A stretch of 58,237 nucleotides of DNA, taken from assembly GCA_024280015.1 (NCBI GenBank), contig JAJRQY010000013.1:1-58237 (forward strand), read 5' to 3'. Shown piece after piece: positions 42,363 through 51,429 of the stretch. Every line of letters starts with the position of its first letter. The stretch's first letter is position 1. This stretch comes from Actinomycetes bacterium. Its GTDB lineage: Bacteria > Actinomycetota > Acidimicrobiia > Acidimicrobiales > SZUA-35. The position numbers and the translations under genes were made by a program. The notes beneath the pieces are model-generated. The model worked only from the letters and a program-made list of their open reading frames with translations, made no database searches and was not told the DNA's origin.

Positions 42363-43442
42363 ATGCCTCCCACTGACAGTGATAATTCAGCAAGCTCAAG
42401 AGTGATCCGTCTTCAACCTTCAGGTAAGGATGTTCCGGTCCAAGCAGGTGACAGTGTGCTTTCTGCGCTTGAACGTCAGGGTTACGCCCTGCCCAACAAC
42501 TGTCGAGCCGGAGCATGCGGGGAGTGTCGGGCCAAGGTCATCAGCGGCGACTATGACCAGGGAATGATCTTCACCATGGCCCTCTCCGATGAGGAGATCG
42601 AAGAGGGGTATGGCCTGATGTGCATGGCCATGCCAACGTCGGATGTACTGGAGTTGGAATACGGCACCATTGATGCACAGCCCAAGCTATTCCCACCACG
42701 CACCGACGTGCCCTTCGTCGTGGTGGACAAGATTCCACGTACCGGGAGGATCGTGGAACTACGCCTCCGACCGATGGGCGAGCCGTTGCGATATTGGCCC
42801 GGCCAGTATCTGCAATTGGGACAAACATCGGCCGGGGCGTCACCCCGCTGCTACTCCATTGCCAATGCTCCCAAACCTGACGGCGAGATTAGCCTGCTAA
42901 TCAGCAGAGTCGAGGACGGCAAGACCAGTAGCTGGGTTCATGACATCCTGCAGCCGGGAGATCGGATCTTCGCTTCGGGTCCATTCGGAACCTTCGTTGG
43001 CGATGCCGCCATCGACACCCCCGTCGTCTGCTTGGCCGCTGGGTCAGGACTCGCTCCAATTCTGGCCCTAACCGATGCTGCTCTGCGGCGAGGATTCCCT
43101 CACCCGGTAACCCTGGTGTTTTCTGCGCCAACCGAGGACGCTGAGCTGTTGACTGGTCTGACCTCCTGGTGGGAGGCAACCCACTCCAACTTCAAGGCCA
43201 TCACCACCTTCACTCGAGAAGCGCCCGATAGTGCCGAACACACCGGCCGGATTCCCACCATTCTGGAAGAACTCTTCGGTGACTTGTCCAATACCAGCGT
43301 TTTCATTGCTGGCTCCCCGGCCTTCGTGGACGATTGCACTGCTGCGGCTCAATCTCTTGGTGCCGAGGAAAACCTGGTCCACACCGAGGGGTACGTCAGC
43401 CAGTTCATTCCTGAGTCACCCCCGAAAGAACGGCTGCTCTAG
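42363..43442 (+). CDS. [2Fe-2S]/FAD oxidoreductase, partner of the di-iron oxygenase
   Basis: About 359 residues from ATG 42363, which has GAGGAT upstream; the earlier frame start at 42330 lacks one. The N-terminal plant-type ferredoxin has Cys 47, 52, 55 and 87 in CRAGACGEC and MCMAM. The C-terminal half has the FAD motif RCYSIANAP and NAD-binding AAGSGLAPILAL. It passes electrons from NAD(P)H to the di-iron centre of the oxygenase encoded just upstream, like phenol hydroxylase/BoxA-type reductases. The pair forms a two-component oxygenase. Confidence 0.87.
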   Translation: MPPTDSDNSASSRVIRLQPSGKDVPVQAGDSVLSALERQGYALPNNCRAGACGECRAKVISGDYDQGMIFTMALSDEEIEEGYGLMCMAMPTSDVLELEYGTIDAQPKLFPPRTDVPFVVVDKIPRTGRIVELRLRPMGEPLRYWPGQYLQLGQTSAGASPRCYSIANAPKPDGEISLLISRVEDGKTSSWVHDILQPGDRIFASGPFGTFVGDAAIDTPVVCLAAGSGLAPILALTDAALRRGFPHPVTLVFSAPTEDAELLTGLTSWWEATHSNFKAITTFTREAPDSAEHTGRIPTILEELFGDLSNTSVFIAGSPAFVDDCTAAAQSLGAEENLVHTEGYVSQFIPESPPKERLL

Positions 43443-43492
43443 CAAGGTTGGCTGCCGGCCAACTTGACTAGATTCACACCTAGTCAAGTTGG
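43443..43492 (+). promoter_or_regulatory. Two mutually exclusive hairpins after the reductase gene
   Basis: A perfect 13-bp inverted repeat CCAACTTGACTAG (43459-43471)/CTAGTCAAGTTGG (43480-43492) has an 8-nt loop. Its left arm can instead pair with CAAGGTTGGC at 43443-43452 (9 pairs, one bulge). This could be a terminator, an attenuator or a MarR/TetR-type operator for the MFS gene at 43526. Confidence 0.5.
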
Positions 43493-43525
43493 TGTTGAGA
43501 GGTTGAGCAGACGAGACTGCCCTCA

Positions 43526-44875
43526 ATGACGTCTACTGAGCCGACAAAGGCCAAGCCAACACTGTCTAAGTCAACACTGTCTAAGCCAACACAGGCCGAC
43601 CCTTCAGATAGCCAGACCGCAATGCCGGGCACTGCGGCCGACGTTCTACGCATCACGGCCTTTCGCCGAATCTTCCTCGCCTCATTCGCTTCGGCCATTG
43701 GCCGCTGGATGCAGAACGTTGCCCTTGGAGTCTTTGCCTTCAAGCTCAGCGGAAACGCAACCTTCACCACCCTGGTTGTCTTCGCCCAGCTCGTACCAAT
43801 GCTCATGCTCAGCCTGGTTGGAGGATCCCTGGCCGACACCGTTGACCGACGAATGCTCCTCCTCGTGACTCAGGGCTGGCAAACCTTTTGGACACTAATC
43901 CTTGCTTGGCAGGTCATTGATGGCCAGATCAGCCGCGAACTCCTACTGGCTATCGTGTTCTTGATCGGGCTCGGTCAAGCCATCTTCGCTCCCACGTTTG
44001 GCGCGGTGATCCCAGGATTAGTTGGCCGCGAGAATCTTGGCGCCGCTATCTCCCTCAACTCGGCCTCGATGAACGGCGCCAGGGTAATCGGTCCAGCCAT
44101 TGGTGGACTGCTGGTGCCATGGGCTGGCGTAGCGACCGTTTTCTTCATCAATGCCGCCACCTACATCATCATCATTGCCGTGCTGTTCATATCGAAGATC
44201 CCCAACGCCAAGCGGCAAGGAACCCTCTCTGCCTCTGATCGTTTTCTTGGAGGATTCCGACTCGCTCGCTTAGCGCCACAGATCGGACGACCGTTGCTGA
44301 TCATGGTCATCTTCGTTCTGTTCTGTCTGCCCTTCATCGGCCTGATGCCGGTGATCGCCGACATCAACTGGGGTATCGACACTGAGAGTTCGACCTATGG
44401 CTGGATCTATGCGGCCTTCGGCATGGGTGCGCTCATCGGGGCAGCCAGTACAGGAACCGTTCTGCTGCATGCCTCCAAGCCACTCCTCGTCCGCTTGTCG
44501 CTGGCCGGATTTGGGCTGAGTCTGGCATCGTTGTCACTGGTGCGAGGGCCTCTTCTTGCCAGCCTCGGGCTGTTCTTTGTTGGCTTGTTCTACTTCATCT
44601 TGCCGGTAACACTCAGCACCTTCATCCAGCAGCATCTGCATGACGAGGTACGCGGCCGAGTGATGGCGCTTTGGACCTTGTCTTTCGGTGGAGTTGTTTC
44701 ATTGACCAACCTCTGGTCCGGCTGGTTCACCGATCAAACATCACCAACAACCACAATGCTGTTGAGCGCAAGTGTTGCTGTTGTGCTTGCATTGATAGGC
44801 AGGATCCGAGCCGGCGACATTGTTGGCGAACGTCTGCTGGATGCTGACAAAGCGGCCAGGAAGATCAGCGGCTAG
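43526..44875 (+). CDS. MFS transporter (MFS_3/enterobactin-exporter-like)
   Basis: 449 residues with about 12 TM helices. The N-terminal 35 residues are a soluble Ser/Thr/Pro tail with a TLSK repeat. TM1 begins near FRRIFLASFASAIGRWMQNVALG, typical of the EntS/MFS_3 exporter group. A conserved loop reads GGSLADTVDRRMLLLV. It probably exports a small molecule; the substrate is unknown. The paired hairpins upstream separate it from the oxygenase operon. It converges on the beta-lactamase-like gene. Confidence 0.82.
   Translation: MTSTEPTKAKPTLSKSTLSKPTQADPSDSQTAMPGTAADVLRITAFRRIFLASFASAIGRWMQNVALGVFAFKLSGNATFTTLVVFAQLVPMLMLSLVGGSLADTVDRRMLLLVTQGWQTFWTLILAWQVIDGQISRELLLAIVFLIGLGQAIFAPTFGAVIPGLVGRENLGAAISLNSASMNGARVIGPAIGGLLVPWAGVATVFFINAATYIIIIAVLFISKIPNAKRQGTLSASDRFLGGFRLARLAPQIGRPLLIMVIFVLFCLPFIGLMPVIADINWGIDTESSTYGWIYAAFGMGALIGAASTGTVLLHASKPLLVRLSLAGFGLSLASLSLVRGPLLASLGLFFVGLFYFILPVTLSTFIQQHLHDEVRGRVMALWTLSFGGVVSLTNLWSGWFTDQTSPTTTMLLSASVAVVLALIGRIRAGDIVGERLLDADKAARKISG
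43553..43597 (+). repeat. 15-bp tandem repeat in the MFS N-terminus
   Basis: Three 15-nt units (43553-43567, 43568-43582 and 43583-43597); the first two differ at one base, AAGCCAACACTGTCT versus AAGTCAACACTGTCT, and the third is degenerate. They encode the TLSK repeats. In-frame unit loss or gain would not disrupt the gene. Confidence 0.6.
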
Positions 44876-44906
44876 CACTGAGGTTTACCAGCCATCCCCT
44901 GCCTCC

Positions 44907-46073
44907 TCAGGACATGACAACGCCGTAGGCAGCCATGAGCACGCCGGCAGAGCGCATGTCACCATCCAGGGTTGGGTACATCCGGTTCATGACGTAGGAA
45001 ACAGACATCTTCTGATCAAGGTCGACAACGGCGAGCGAGCCACCCCAACCACCCCAATAAAAGGCACGCTCGCTTGGCAAGGGAGTTGAGGGACTGGTTA
45101 GCCCAAATCCGATGCCAAGCCTGATGTCTTCACCCAAGATCCGGTCAACGCCCGACGCTTGAACCTCAAAGATCGGGTCCAGTCCGGACTCGCTCATCAA
45201 GGTGACACCATCAACTGACCCACCGCAGGCCAAGGCCGAATGGATTCGTGCCACCGAACGCGCATTACCGTGACCACCAGCGGCTGGAATCTCAGCCCGT
45301 CGCCACTCAGATTGACGAGGTTCAGATCCATCCATTAGCGGGTTTCCCAAAACCTGGGCAGTGAACTCGCTCACTCCGGCTTGTCCAAGCTCGAGATCGG
45401 GGATGCGCAGAGTTCCAACTCGATGATCTTCGGACTCGGCCAATCCAATGTGGAAGTCAGCTCCGAGAGGTCCGGCAACATTGTCAGCGAAATAGGAGGC
45501 GATGGACTGGCCAGTGATGCGGCGGAAGACCTCGCCCTCCAAGTATCCCTGGGTGATGGCGTGATAGCCCGAGCCATCGCCTGGCTCCCAAAGTGGAGCC
45601 TGTGCAGCCAGGAGGCCGACGGTTTTGTCCCAGTCATAGAGATCCTCGACGGTCATGGGTTCGGTCCAGCCAGCAAGTCCAGCAGTGTGACCCATCACAT
45701 GGCGGACGAGCACTCCTTCCTTGCCGTTAGCGGCAAACTCTGGCCAGTACTGGGCCACGGGTGCGTTGAAATCAAGTTTTCCCTGGTCAGCCAGCATCAG
45801 CATGCAGGTTGCAGCCATGGTCTTTGTGGTTGACCAGACATTGACAATGGTGTCGTGCTCCCACTCTGGGCTATCAACCCCGTCGTTGTGACCATCCTTC
45901 TTGCCGGCCCACAAGTCGACAACCATCTCACCATCGACGGTGACAGCAACACTGGCACCAATCTCTTCGCCGTCACTGAAGTTGGCAGCAAAGGCGTCGC
46001 GCACCGAGCTGAATCGCTCGTCGCAGTCGCCGTGGATTATCGTCTGGGCATCAGCCTGGGTCTCGGTCGTCAT
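44907..46073 (-). CDS. Serine beta-lactamase-like/esterase family protein
   Basis: 388 residues of the beta-lactamase/transpeptidase-like (class C, EstB-type) family. The nucleophile motif is S81-x2-K84 (VWSTTKTMA). A YHAITQG segment is in the Y-x-N position. A late GGWGGSLAVVD replaces the KTG box. No signal peptide is visible, so it is probably a cytosolic esterase rather than a resistance enzyme. Its stop lies 31 bp from the end of the MFS gene (convergent). Confidence 0.82.
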   Translation of the reverse strand: MTTETQADAQTIIHGDCDERFSSVRDAFAANFSDGEEIGASVAVTVDGEMVVDLWAGKKDGHNDGVDSPEWEHDTIVNVWSTTKTMAATCMLMLADQGKLDFNAPVAQYWPEFAANGKEGVLVRHVMGHTAGLAGWTEPMTVEDLYDWDKTVGLLAAQAPLWEPGDGSGYHAITQGYLEGEVFRRITGQSIASYFADNVAGPLGADFHIGLAESEDHRVGTLRIPDLELGQAGVSEFTAQVLGNPLMDGSEPRQSEWRRAEIPAAGGHGNARSVARIHSALACGGSVDGVTLMSESGLDPIFEVQASGVDRILGEDIRLGIGFGLTSPSTPLPSERAFYWGGWGGSLAVVDLDQKMSVSYVMNRMYPTLDGDMRSAGVLMAAYGVVMS

Positions 46074-46110
46074 CGGCGCAACCTAGCAAATAGGACGCCG
46101 GAGCAAGGAA

Positions 46111-46683
46111 TCAGCGCGATAACTCATCCTTTATTGCGGTGAGATCTGCGACCAGTTGGTCGGCCTTGCCTGCAACAACTGTCCGATACACCAGCTGGCC
46201 CCTGCTCTCAAATATGGAGTCTTCAGGAAGAACCACTGTTTGCGGGCTGACCAGACCGGCAAACGCCAGCTTGGAGCTTTTCAGAACCACGCTGACTCCC
46301 CGCTCAGCGAATCGTTCGGGTTTTGCACACGATGTGGCTGCGAATCGATCCTGATCAGACTGGAGCATGATACAAATCGATCGCTCCTGGTTCTTTGGCA
46401 GAAGAATAATCCAGTACCGGGCGGCTCCGTTGTCCAGCAGCAGCCGACTATCGAGCGGATCGATGTCATCAGCACTGTCAGACCGGAAAGCGGTTCCGGC
46501 TGGCAGCATGTCTTCGGGCCTTGCCGCTCGGTTAAATGCGAGCGGCCGATTCCCCGCCCCGGGCTCTGGACTCGGCACCGCAATGACTTTGAATAGCATC
46601 ACAGCCAGAACAATCGCTCCTATGGCGGTCAGAGCCAAAACAACCGTCGCGGCCACGTTTCTGACCCCGAGTTTGGTCCCCAT
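46111..46683 (-). CDS. Single-pass membrane protein, unknown function
   Basis: About 190 residues from ATG 46683 (MGTKLGVRN); a longer frame from 46782 adds a Cys/Arg-rich leader with no signal character. One TM helix (about 8-33, AATVVLALTAIGAIVLAVMLFKV) is followed by an extracellular domain with two Cys (SICIMLQ and ATSCAKP) and a DNGAARYWIILL segment. No family recognised. It is divergent from sufC with 191 bp between. Confidence 0.55.
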   Translation of the reverse strand: MGTKLGVRNVAATVVLALTAIGAIVLAVMLFKVIAVPSPEPGAGNRPLAFNRAARPEDMLPAGTAFRSDSADDIDPLDSRLLLDNGAARYWIILLPKNQERSICIMLQSDQDRFAATSCAKPERFAERGVSVVLKSSKLAFAGLVSPQTVVLPEDSIFESRGQLVYRTVVAGKADQLVADLTAIKDELSR

Positions 46684-46874
46684 GGTTTGCCGCCTTTGCT
46701 GTCGTGGTTGAGCAGGCACCCTGTCAAGGGAACATCCTGTGAGACACCCTACATTCTTGATGGGTCGCCGATCAGACGCCAACCTGACAGTGAAACGAGG
46801 TTTCTCCTACGCAGACAGTGTTAATTCGTTCACAGGCGTTTCACCGGTGGGCGCCGCAAATACACTGGAGCACT

Positions 46875-47663
46875 ATGTCGGAATCGTCATCCCCAACCGA
46901 GCCAACCACTCCTCTCTTTGAGATTCGTGACCTCCACGTGCAAACCGTGTCCGATGGTCATCAGCCCTCGGTAGAGATCCTCAAAGGAGTCTCCCTCACC
47001 ATTGGACAAGGCGAGGTCCATGCGTTGATGGGACCCAACGGTTGTGGAAAGTCAACCCTGGCCTCCACCCTTATGGGCGCCCCCGAGTATGAGGTGACAT
47101 CGGGCCAGATCATCTTCCAAGGTGATGACATCACTGACTGGGACACCGATGTTCGAGGCAAAGCCGGGCTCTTCCTGGCCTTCCAGTATCCCCAAGAAAT
47201 TGCTGGGGTCAGCATCCTCAACTTCCTACGCCAATCCCTCAGCGCCCGCAAGGGCATGGACATGAGCGTGCTGGAGCTTCGGCTTGAACTCATGGATTGG
47301 ATGGAACGCCTGGACATGGACGAGTCCTTCATGGAGCGCTACGTCAACGAAGGATTCTCCGGTGGCGAGAAGAAGCGCAACGAGATCCTGCAAATGGCCA
47401 TCCTCGAGCCAGAGATGGCCATCCTGGATGAGACCGATTCGGGTTTGGACATCGATGCCCTGCGCATCGTGGCAACCGGTGTTCAGGAGATTCGCAAGGA
47501 TCGGCCTCAGCTCGGAGCCCTCGTCATCACCCACTACCAGCGACTACTGGATCACCTGCAACCCGATCATGTGCATGTCATGATTGACGGAAAGATCGTG
47601 AAGTCTGGTGGCTCAGAGATCTCCCAAGAACTGGAAGACAATGGATACGAGATGTTCTTATGA
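46875..47663 (+). CDS. sufC: Fe-S assembly ATPase SufC
   Basis: 262 residues from ATG 46875; the frame open from 46818 lacks a start with support. A TACACT box lies 8 nt upstream. Walker A is GPNGCGKST (53-61), the signature is EGFSGGEKKRNEILQM, and Walker B is MAILDETDSGLD. SufC powers the SufBCD scaffold that builds Fe-S clusters in the cytosol. It overlaps sufS by ATGA. A second SufC is encoded at 51426-52241 on the other strand. Confidence 0.92.
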   Translation: MSESSSPTEPTTPLFEIRDLHVQTVSDGHQPSVEILKGVSLTIGQGEVHALMGPNGCGKSTLASTLMGAPEYEVTSGQIIFQGDDITDWDTDVRGKAGLFLAFQYPQEIAGVSILNFLRQSLSARKGMDMSVLELRLELMDWMERLDMDESFMERYVNEGFSGGEKKRNEILQMAILEPEMAILDETDSGLDIDALRIVATGVQEIRKDRPQLGALVITHYQRLLDHLQPDHVHVMIDGKIVKSGGSEISQELEDNGYEMFL

Positions 47664-48937
47664 CAGATCTCCCAACGACCGATCTCCCCAAGACACTGGA
47701 CGTCGCCAAGATTCGGGCTGACTTCCCCATCCTTCAGCCGCTGCAAACAGCAAGTGACGGGATCGAACGACGTCTGGTATTCCTCGATTCCGCCGCATCA
47801 TCGCAGCATCCAACCCAGGTCTTGGATGCCATGAACAAGGTGTATGAAACTGGCTACGCCAACGTGCACCGGGGTGTGTATCAACTGGCCGAGCGGGCAA
47901 CCAATGCCTATGAGAGTGGCCGTACCAAGATCGCCAACTTCATTGGCGCACCCGAAGCAGCCGAGGTCATCTTCACCAAGAACGCAACCGAGGCCATCAA
48001 CCTGGTCGCCGGGTCGTGGGGCCGGGCCAACCTCGGGCCAGGCGACGCCGTGTTGATCACCATGCTTGAGCACCACGCCAATATTGTTCCCTGGCAGATG
48101 CTGGCCGAAGAAAAGGGGTTTGAGATCCGCTGGGTTCCGGTGAATGAGTCGGGCGAGCTGATCCTCACCGATCTTGATCGATTGCTTGATGGGGTCAAGC
48201 TGTTCTCCTTCACCGCAATGTCAAATGTGACCGGAACACTCACCCCCGTTCGCCAGCTCGTCGATGCCGCCCACGCAAAAGGGGCCCTGGCTTGTGTTGA
48301 TGCTTGCCAGGCCGTCCCCCACCTCCCCGTCAATGTGACCGAATGGGATGCCGACTTCGTTGCCTTCAGTGGCCACAAGATGCTTGGCCCAACAGGAATT
48401 GGCGTGCTCTGGGCTCGACGAGAACTGTTGGAAGCAATGCCTCCCTTCCTGGGCGGCGGCGGCATGATCCTTAATGTCACCACCGATGGCTTCATTCCTG
48501 ATGGCATTCCCGGCAAGTTCGAAGCTGGCACGCCGCCAATCGCCGAAGCTGCGGGGCTTGGCGCCGCCGTTGACTACCTGAGCGCGCTGGGAATGGATGC
48601 CATTCGCCAGCACGAGATCGAGCTAACGGCCTATGCCATGCGCTCGCTCACCGAAGCCTTAGGTGAGGGCCTTACCATTCATGGCCCGTCGGAGCCAGCG
48701 GCGCGGGGCGGAGTACTCTCGTTGACGTTGGATGACGTGCATGCCCACGACATCAGCCAGGTCTTGGACGAGAAGGCCGTCTGTATCCGGCCTGGTCACC
48801 ATTGCGCTAAGCCACTCATGCGACAATTTGGCGTCTCGGCAACGGCCCGAGCCAGCCTCTATATCTACAACGACCGCGATGACGTCGACGCACTAACCGA
48901 AGCCTTGGTTTCTGCTCGCGACTTCTTCGCCCTCTAG
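47660..48937 (+). CDS. sufS: Cysteine desulfurase SufS
   Basis: 425 residues, class V PLP aminotransferase fold. The cofactor Lys is K240 (SGHKMLGPTG), the substrate loop includes ATEAINLVAGSWG, and the catalytic Cys is C382 in RPGHHCAKPLM. It releases sulfur from cysteine as a persulfide and passes it to SufU. The start overlaps sufC and sufU follows after 15 bp, so the three genes are an operon. Confidence 0.94.
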   Translation: MTDLPTTDLPKTLDVAKIRADFPILQPLQTASDGIERRLVFLDSAASSQHPTQVLDAMNKVYETGYANVHRGVYQLAERATNAYESGRTKIANFIGAPEAAEVIFTKNATEAINLVAGSWGRANLGPGDAVLITMLEHHANIVPWQMLAEEKGFEIRWVPVNESGELILTDLDRLLDGVKLFSFTAMSNVTGTLTPVRQLVDAAHAKGALACVDACQAVPHLPVNVTEWDADFVAFSGHKMLGPTGIGVLWARRELLEAMPPFLGGGGMILNVTTDGFIPDGIPGKFEAGTPPIAEAAGLGAAVDYLSALGMDAIRQHEIELTAYAMRSLTEALGEGLTIHGPSEPAARGGVLSLTLDDVHAHDISQVLDEKAVCIRPGHHCAKPLMRQFGVSATARASLYIYNDRDDVDALTEALVSARDFFAL

Positions 48938-48952
48938 ACGGGAGAGCCAGCC

Positions 48953-49462
48953 ATGGCCGGACTCGAAGATCTGTACCGCGAAATCATCCTCGATCACTAT
49001 CGCTCACCTCGCAACAAGGGCGAGCTGGAAACACCTCCTGCCCACAAGGTTGAGGGGTTCAATCCGCTTTGCGGCGACGAGATTGTGGTCTATGTGCAAA
49101 CCGACGACGACGAGCGAATCGTCGACATAAAGATCGGTGGGCAGGGCTGTTCGATTAGCCAATCGTCCGCTTCGATGATGTCTGGTGCGGTCAAGGGAAA
49201 GACCATCGCCGAGGCCCGCGAAGTAATGTTTGCTTTCAAGGGGATGATGAACCTGCATGAGACGAGCATCGGCGGAGATGGATCAGAATCTGACCAGAGC
49301 GAGTCTTCAGAACCCGCCGAGACCATTGCCACCGCCAAGTTAAAACTGGGTGACCTTGAGGCCCTCAAGGGCGTGGTGAAGTTCCCAGTTCGAATCAAGT
49401 GTGCCACCTTGAGCTGGAACACCCTGGACCAGGTTTTCGACGAGATCCAGGCCGCGGACTAG
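48953..49462 (+). CDS. sufU: Zinc-dependent sulfurtransferase SufU
   Basis: 169 residues. The metal ligands C40, D42, C66 and C150 lie in NPLCGDE, GGQGCSIS and RIKCATLSW, as in SufU. A Ser/Glu/Asp-rich insertion at about 105-126 makes it roughly 20 residues longer than typical members. SufU takes persulfide from SufS and feeds the SufBCD scaffold. It ends the sufC-sufS-sufU operon. Confidence 0.93.
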   Translation: MAGLEDLYREIILDHYRSPRNKGELETPPAHKVEGFNPLCGDEIVVYVQTDDDERIVDIKIGGQGCSISQSSASMMSGAVKGKTIAEAREVMFAFKGMMNLHETSIGGDGSESDQSESSEPAETIATAKLKLGDLEALKGVVKFPVRIKCATLSWNTLDQVFDEIQAAD

Positions 49463-49486
49463 CCAAAGCCTGCTCACGAGCAGCGG

Positions 49487-51100
49487 CTAGGGACCAGTAA
49501 GTAGGTCCCAGTCGGGATTGCACAACGCCCCGTCACGCAGTTCTGGCGGAGCGACATCGACCTCGAAACACAGGATTCTGGCACCTACGCCATCAATCAT
49601 CCAGGTCGAGGGGATACCGGCCAACGAGTCGATCTGATAGGAGACGTCCTTGCCGTCTGCCTTGGCCTGATCCAGCAGATGGTGGATGGCGAACGGGTTG
49701 AGGATGCCACCGAACTTGCCTCCGGTTTGCTCGTTCAGACTTGGTGAGAAGTCGTGTCCGAACTCCCCACCGGGAGCGAGTTGGATTTGGAACGGGGTCG
49801 AGCTGCAACCATCGCACAAGGCAACCACCGTCATGTACCCGTAGGGGCCGACCGCCGCGGAGTGGAAAAGCGCGGCGGCTACACCTAGATCGCCGCCTAG
49901 CTGTTCGACCGTCGTCGGGCCTGCACCCAAGCCACTGATTCCCGCGCTGCCACAGCCAAGCGTGATCGGATCCATGCCTTGACCGCCAATGACTAGCTGA
50001 TACTCGCGCTGGCGGGTGTTGGGAGCCAAGACATCGCCGAAGTGTTGATCCACCGGAACAGGATCGATAGCAAACCCATAGCCCGCTCGCCGCTCGTCAT
50101 ATGCGGCAGCCGTCAAGGCTGACTCCTCAAAGCGCAAGGGAGCCGCCCGAAAAAGGGTGTCGCCCTCACTGACTACGGTGGCGGAGAGGCCAGCAGGCAG
50201 GGTCGACCAGGTCACGGCGACTTCACTATCGCCGTCTATGGCCCGACAACTCAGCTCTTCGACCAGGGGAACAGAAAGATCCGTGACTGTGCTGCCAAAT
50301 CCCAGCAACTGGAAAGTCAGTGGGTCAGGCGGCTGAAATGGATAGGTCAAGCCGGACAACACGTCGTCGCCAACTTCGACCTGGCCCAGTTCGAGACTGA
50401 CAGCGCCATTAACGGCGCATTGCGTTGGCTCGGCTCCCGGTTCGGTGTCGTCATAGGGACCGAACAACGTCAGGACATCGCGGCCATTGATCTGGCGCAG
50501 GTCGACAATGACGTCGGCCGGGTCAACACAGGCCTCAATGGTGACTCGCCCATCGTCAGCCAACTCCCAGGCCACCGGCCGGGTCTCGAAGAACCCGGCG
50601 CGACGAAAGGCACAGGCGATATTGGTGCCATCGGGGGAAACAACAGAGAACGAAGTTGGAGTTGAGGTGAGGGGATCACGGTCGATGATCCAACCGGTTG
50701 GAAGTTGCGCAAAGGACGAGGCGTCGCCAACAAAGACGAAGTCTGCCTCGGAGTCTTGTTGCTGGCTCAACCTGTTGTCCAGCTCAATCTCGGTCAGGGG
50801 CGCGGCTTCTAAGGCAGCATCCAGTTGCTCGGCCGACGCAATCATGCCGTTGCAGGCAAAGACCAGGTCGTGCTCAACCGGGTCAGTGATGAGTGACGTG
50901 TCGATCAGGGGCTCAAATGTTGAGACCAGCTCAGAGTCCGAGCTGTCATCTGCTTGTCCTGGTTCAGTGGTTGACGAACCATCTGGCGAGGATCCAGCTG
51001 AGCCGTCAGAGGAGTCCTCGGAGCCAGAGGTGCACGCCGCACCCAAGAGGATGAGGACCAGAACGAGGAGTCCGTATTGCCGTTTTTGATAGTTCCACAT
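49487..51100 (-). CDS. Lipoprotein, unknown function
   Basis: About 537 residues from ATG 51100. The N-terminal hydrophobic stretch YGLLVLVLILLGAAC ends in a lipobox Cys, so it is a membrane-anchored lipoprotein. A Ser/Asp/Gly-rich linker follows (about 25-60), then a large beta-rich, Cys-containing domain with several Cys pairs. No family recognised. It lies between the two suf segments, oriented like sufD, and may be unrelated. Confidence 0.65.
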   Translation of the reverse strand: MWNYQKRQYGLLVLVLILLGAACTSGSEDSSDGSAGSSPDGSSTTEPGQADDSSDSELVSTFEPLIDTSLITDPVEHDLVFACNGMIASAEQLDAALEAAPLTEIELDNRLSQQQDSEADFVFVGDASSFAQLPTGWIIDRDPLTSTPTSFSVVSPDGTNIACAFRRAGFFETRPVAWELADDGRVTIEACVDPADVIVDLRQINGRDVLTLFGPYDDTEPGAEPTQCAVNGAVSLELGQVEVGDDVLSGLTYPFQPPDPLTFQLLGFGSTVTDLSVPLVEELSCRAIDGDSEVAVTWSTLPAGLSATVVSEGDTLFRAAPLRFEESALTAAAYDERRAGYGFAIDPVPVDQHFGDVLAPNTRQREYQLVIGGQGMDPITLGCGSAGISGLGAGPTTVEQLGGDLGVAAALFHSAAVGPYGYMTVVALCDGCSSTPFQIQLAPGGEFGHDFSPSLNEQTGGKFGGILNPFAIHHLLDQAKADGKDVSYQIDSLAGIPSTWMIDGVGARILCFEVDVAPPELRDGALCNPDWDLLTGP

Positions 51101-51425
51101 GGGATCCCTAGTCTCCCACAACCTGCACCAGCAGTGGCATCATCGGGGAAGAGACTAGGTCCGGTTGATCGGACTCGTGTCGTCTTTCTCACATCCCAGT
51201 TCTTCAGTCTTCCACCTGAGGGCGACCCATCGGGGAGAGGTCAGAGCCGCTCTCAGGTGAAGACTCTATGAGCACCAAGCCAGAAGGCAAGGAGCCAGCA
51301 GCGGTGCTCGGTCGGGACGGTGATGACATCCCTGTACCCACCTATCGACAACAGCACCCTCATGTTGAGGATTCGCTGAGATGCTTCTCAAAACAATTCG
51401 AGATGTGGCCAACATCGTTGCTGAT
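51101..51425. other. 325-bp gap between lipoprotein and second sufC
   Basis: It contains an 8-bp inverted repeat CACCTGAG/CTCAGGTG (51213-51220 and 51252-51259) with a long loop, and a possible 53-codon ORF at 51268-51429. I see no other gene, promoter or RNA. Confidence 0.4.
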
Positions 51426-51429
51426 CTAG
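51268..51429 (+). CDS. Possible 53-residue ORF, weak
   Basis: ATG 51268 to TAG 51427-51429 gives a charged peptide (STKPEGKEPAAVLGRDGDD, then a Cys near residue 39). There is only a weak AGGTGA 13 nt upstream. It overlaps the end of the second sufC by 4 nt on the opposite strand. Codon use is unremarkable; it may be spurious. Confidence 0.25.
   Translation: MSTKPEGKEPAAVLGRDGDDIPVPTYRQQHPHVEDSLRCFSKQFEMWPTSLLI

Noticed and set aside
41197-42516. Long minus-strand frame (439 aa) opposite the di-iron oxygenase
   Set aside because: The plus-strand gene has di-iron motifs, a Shine-Dalgarno and a partner reductase; the antisense frame has no family signal and is a shadow caused by codon bias.
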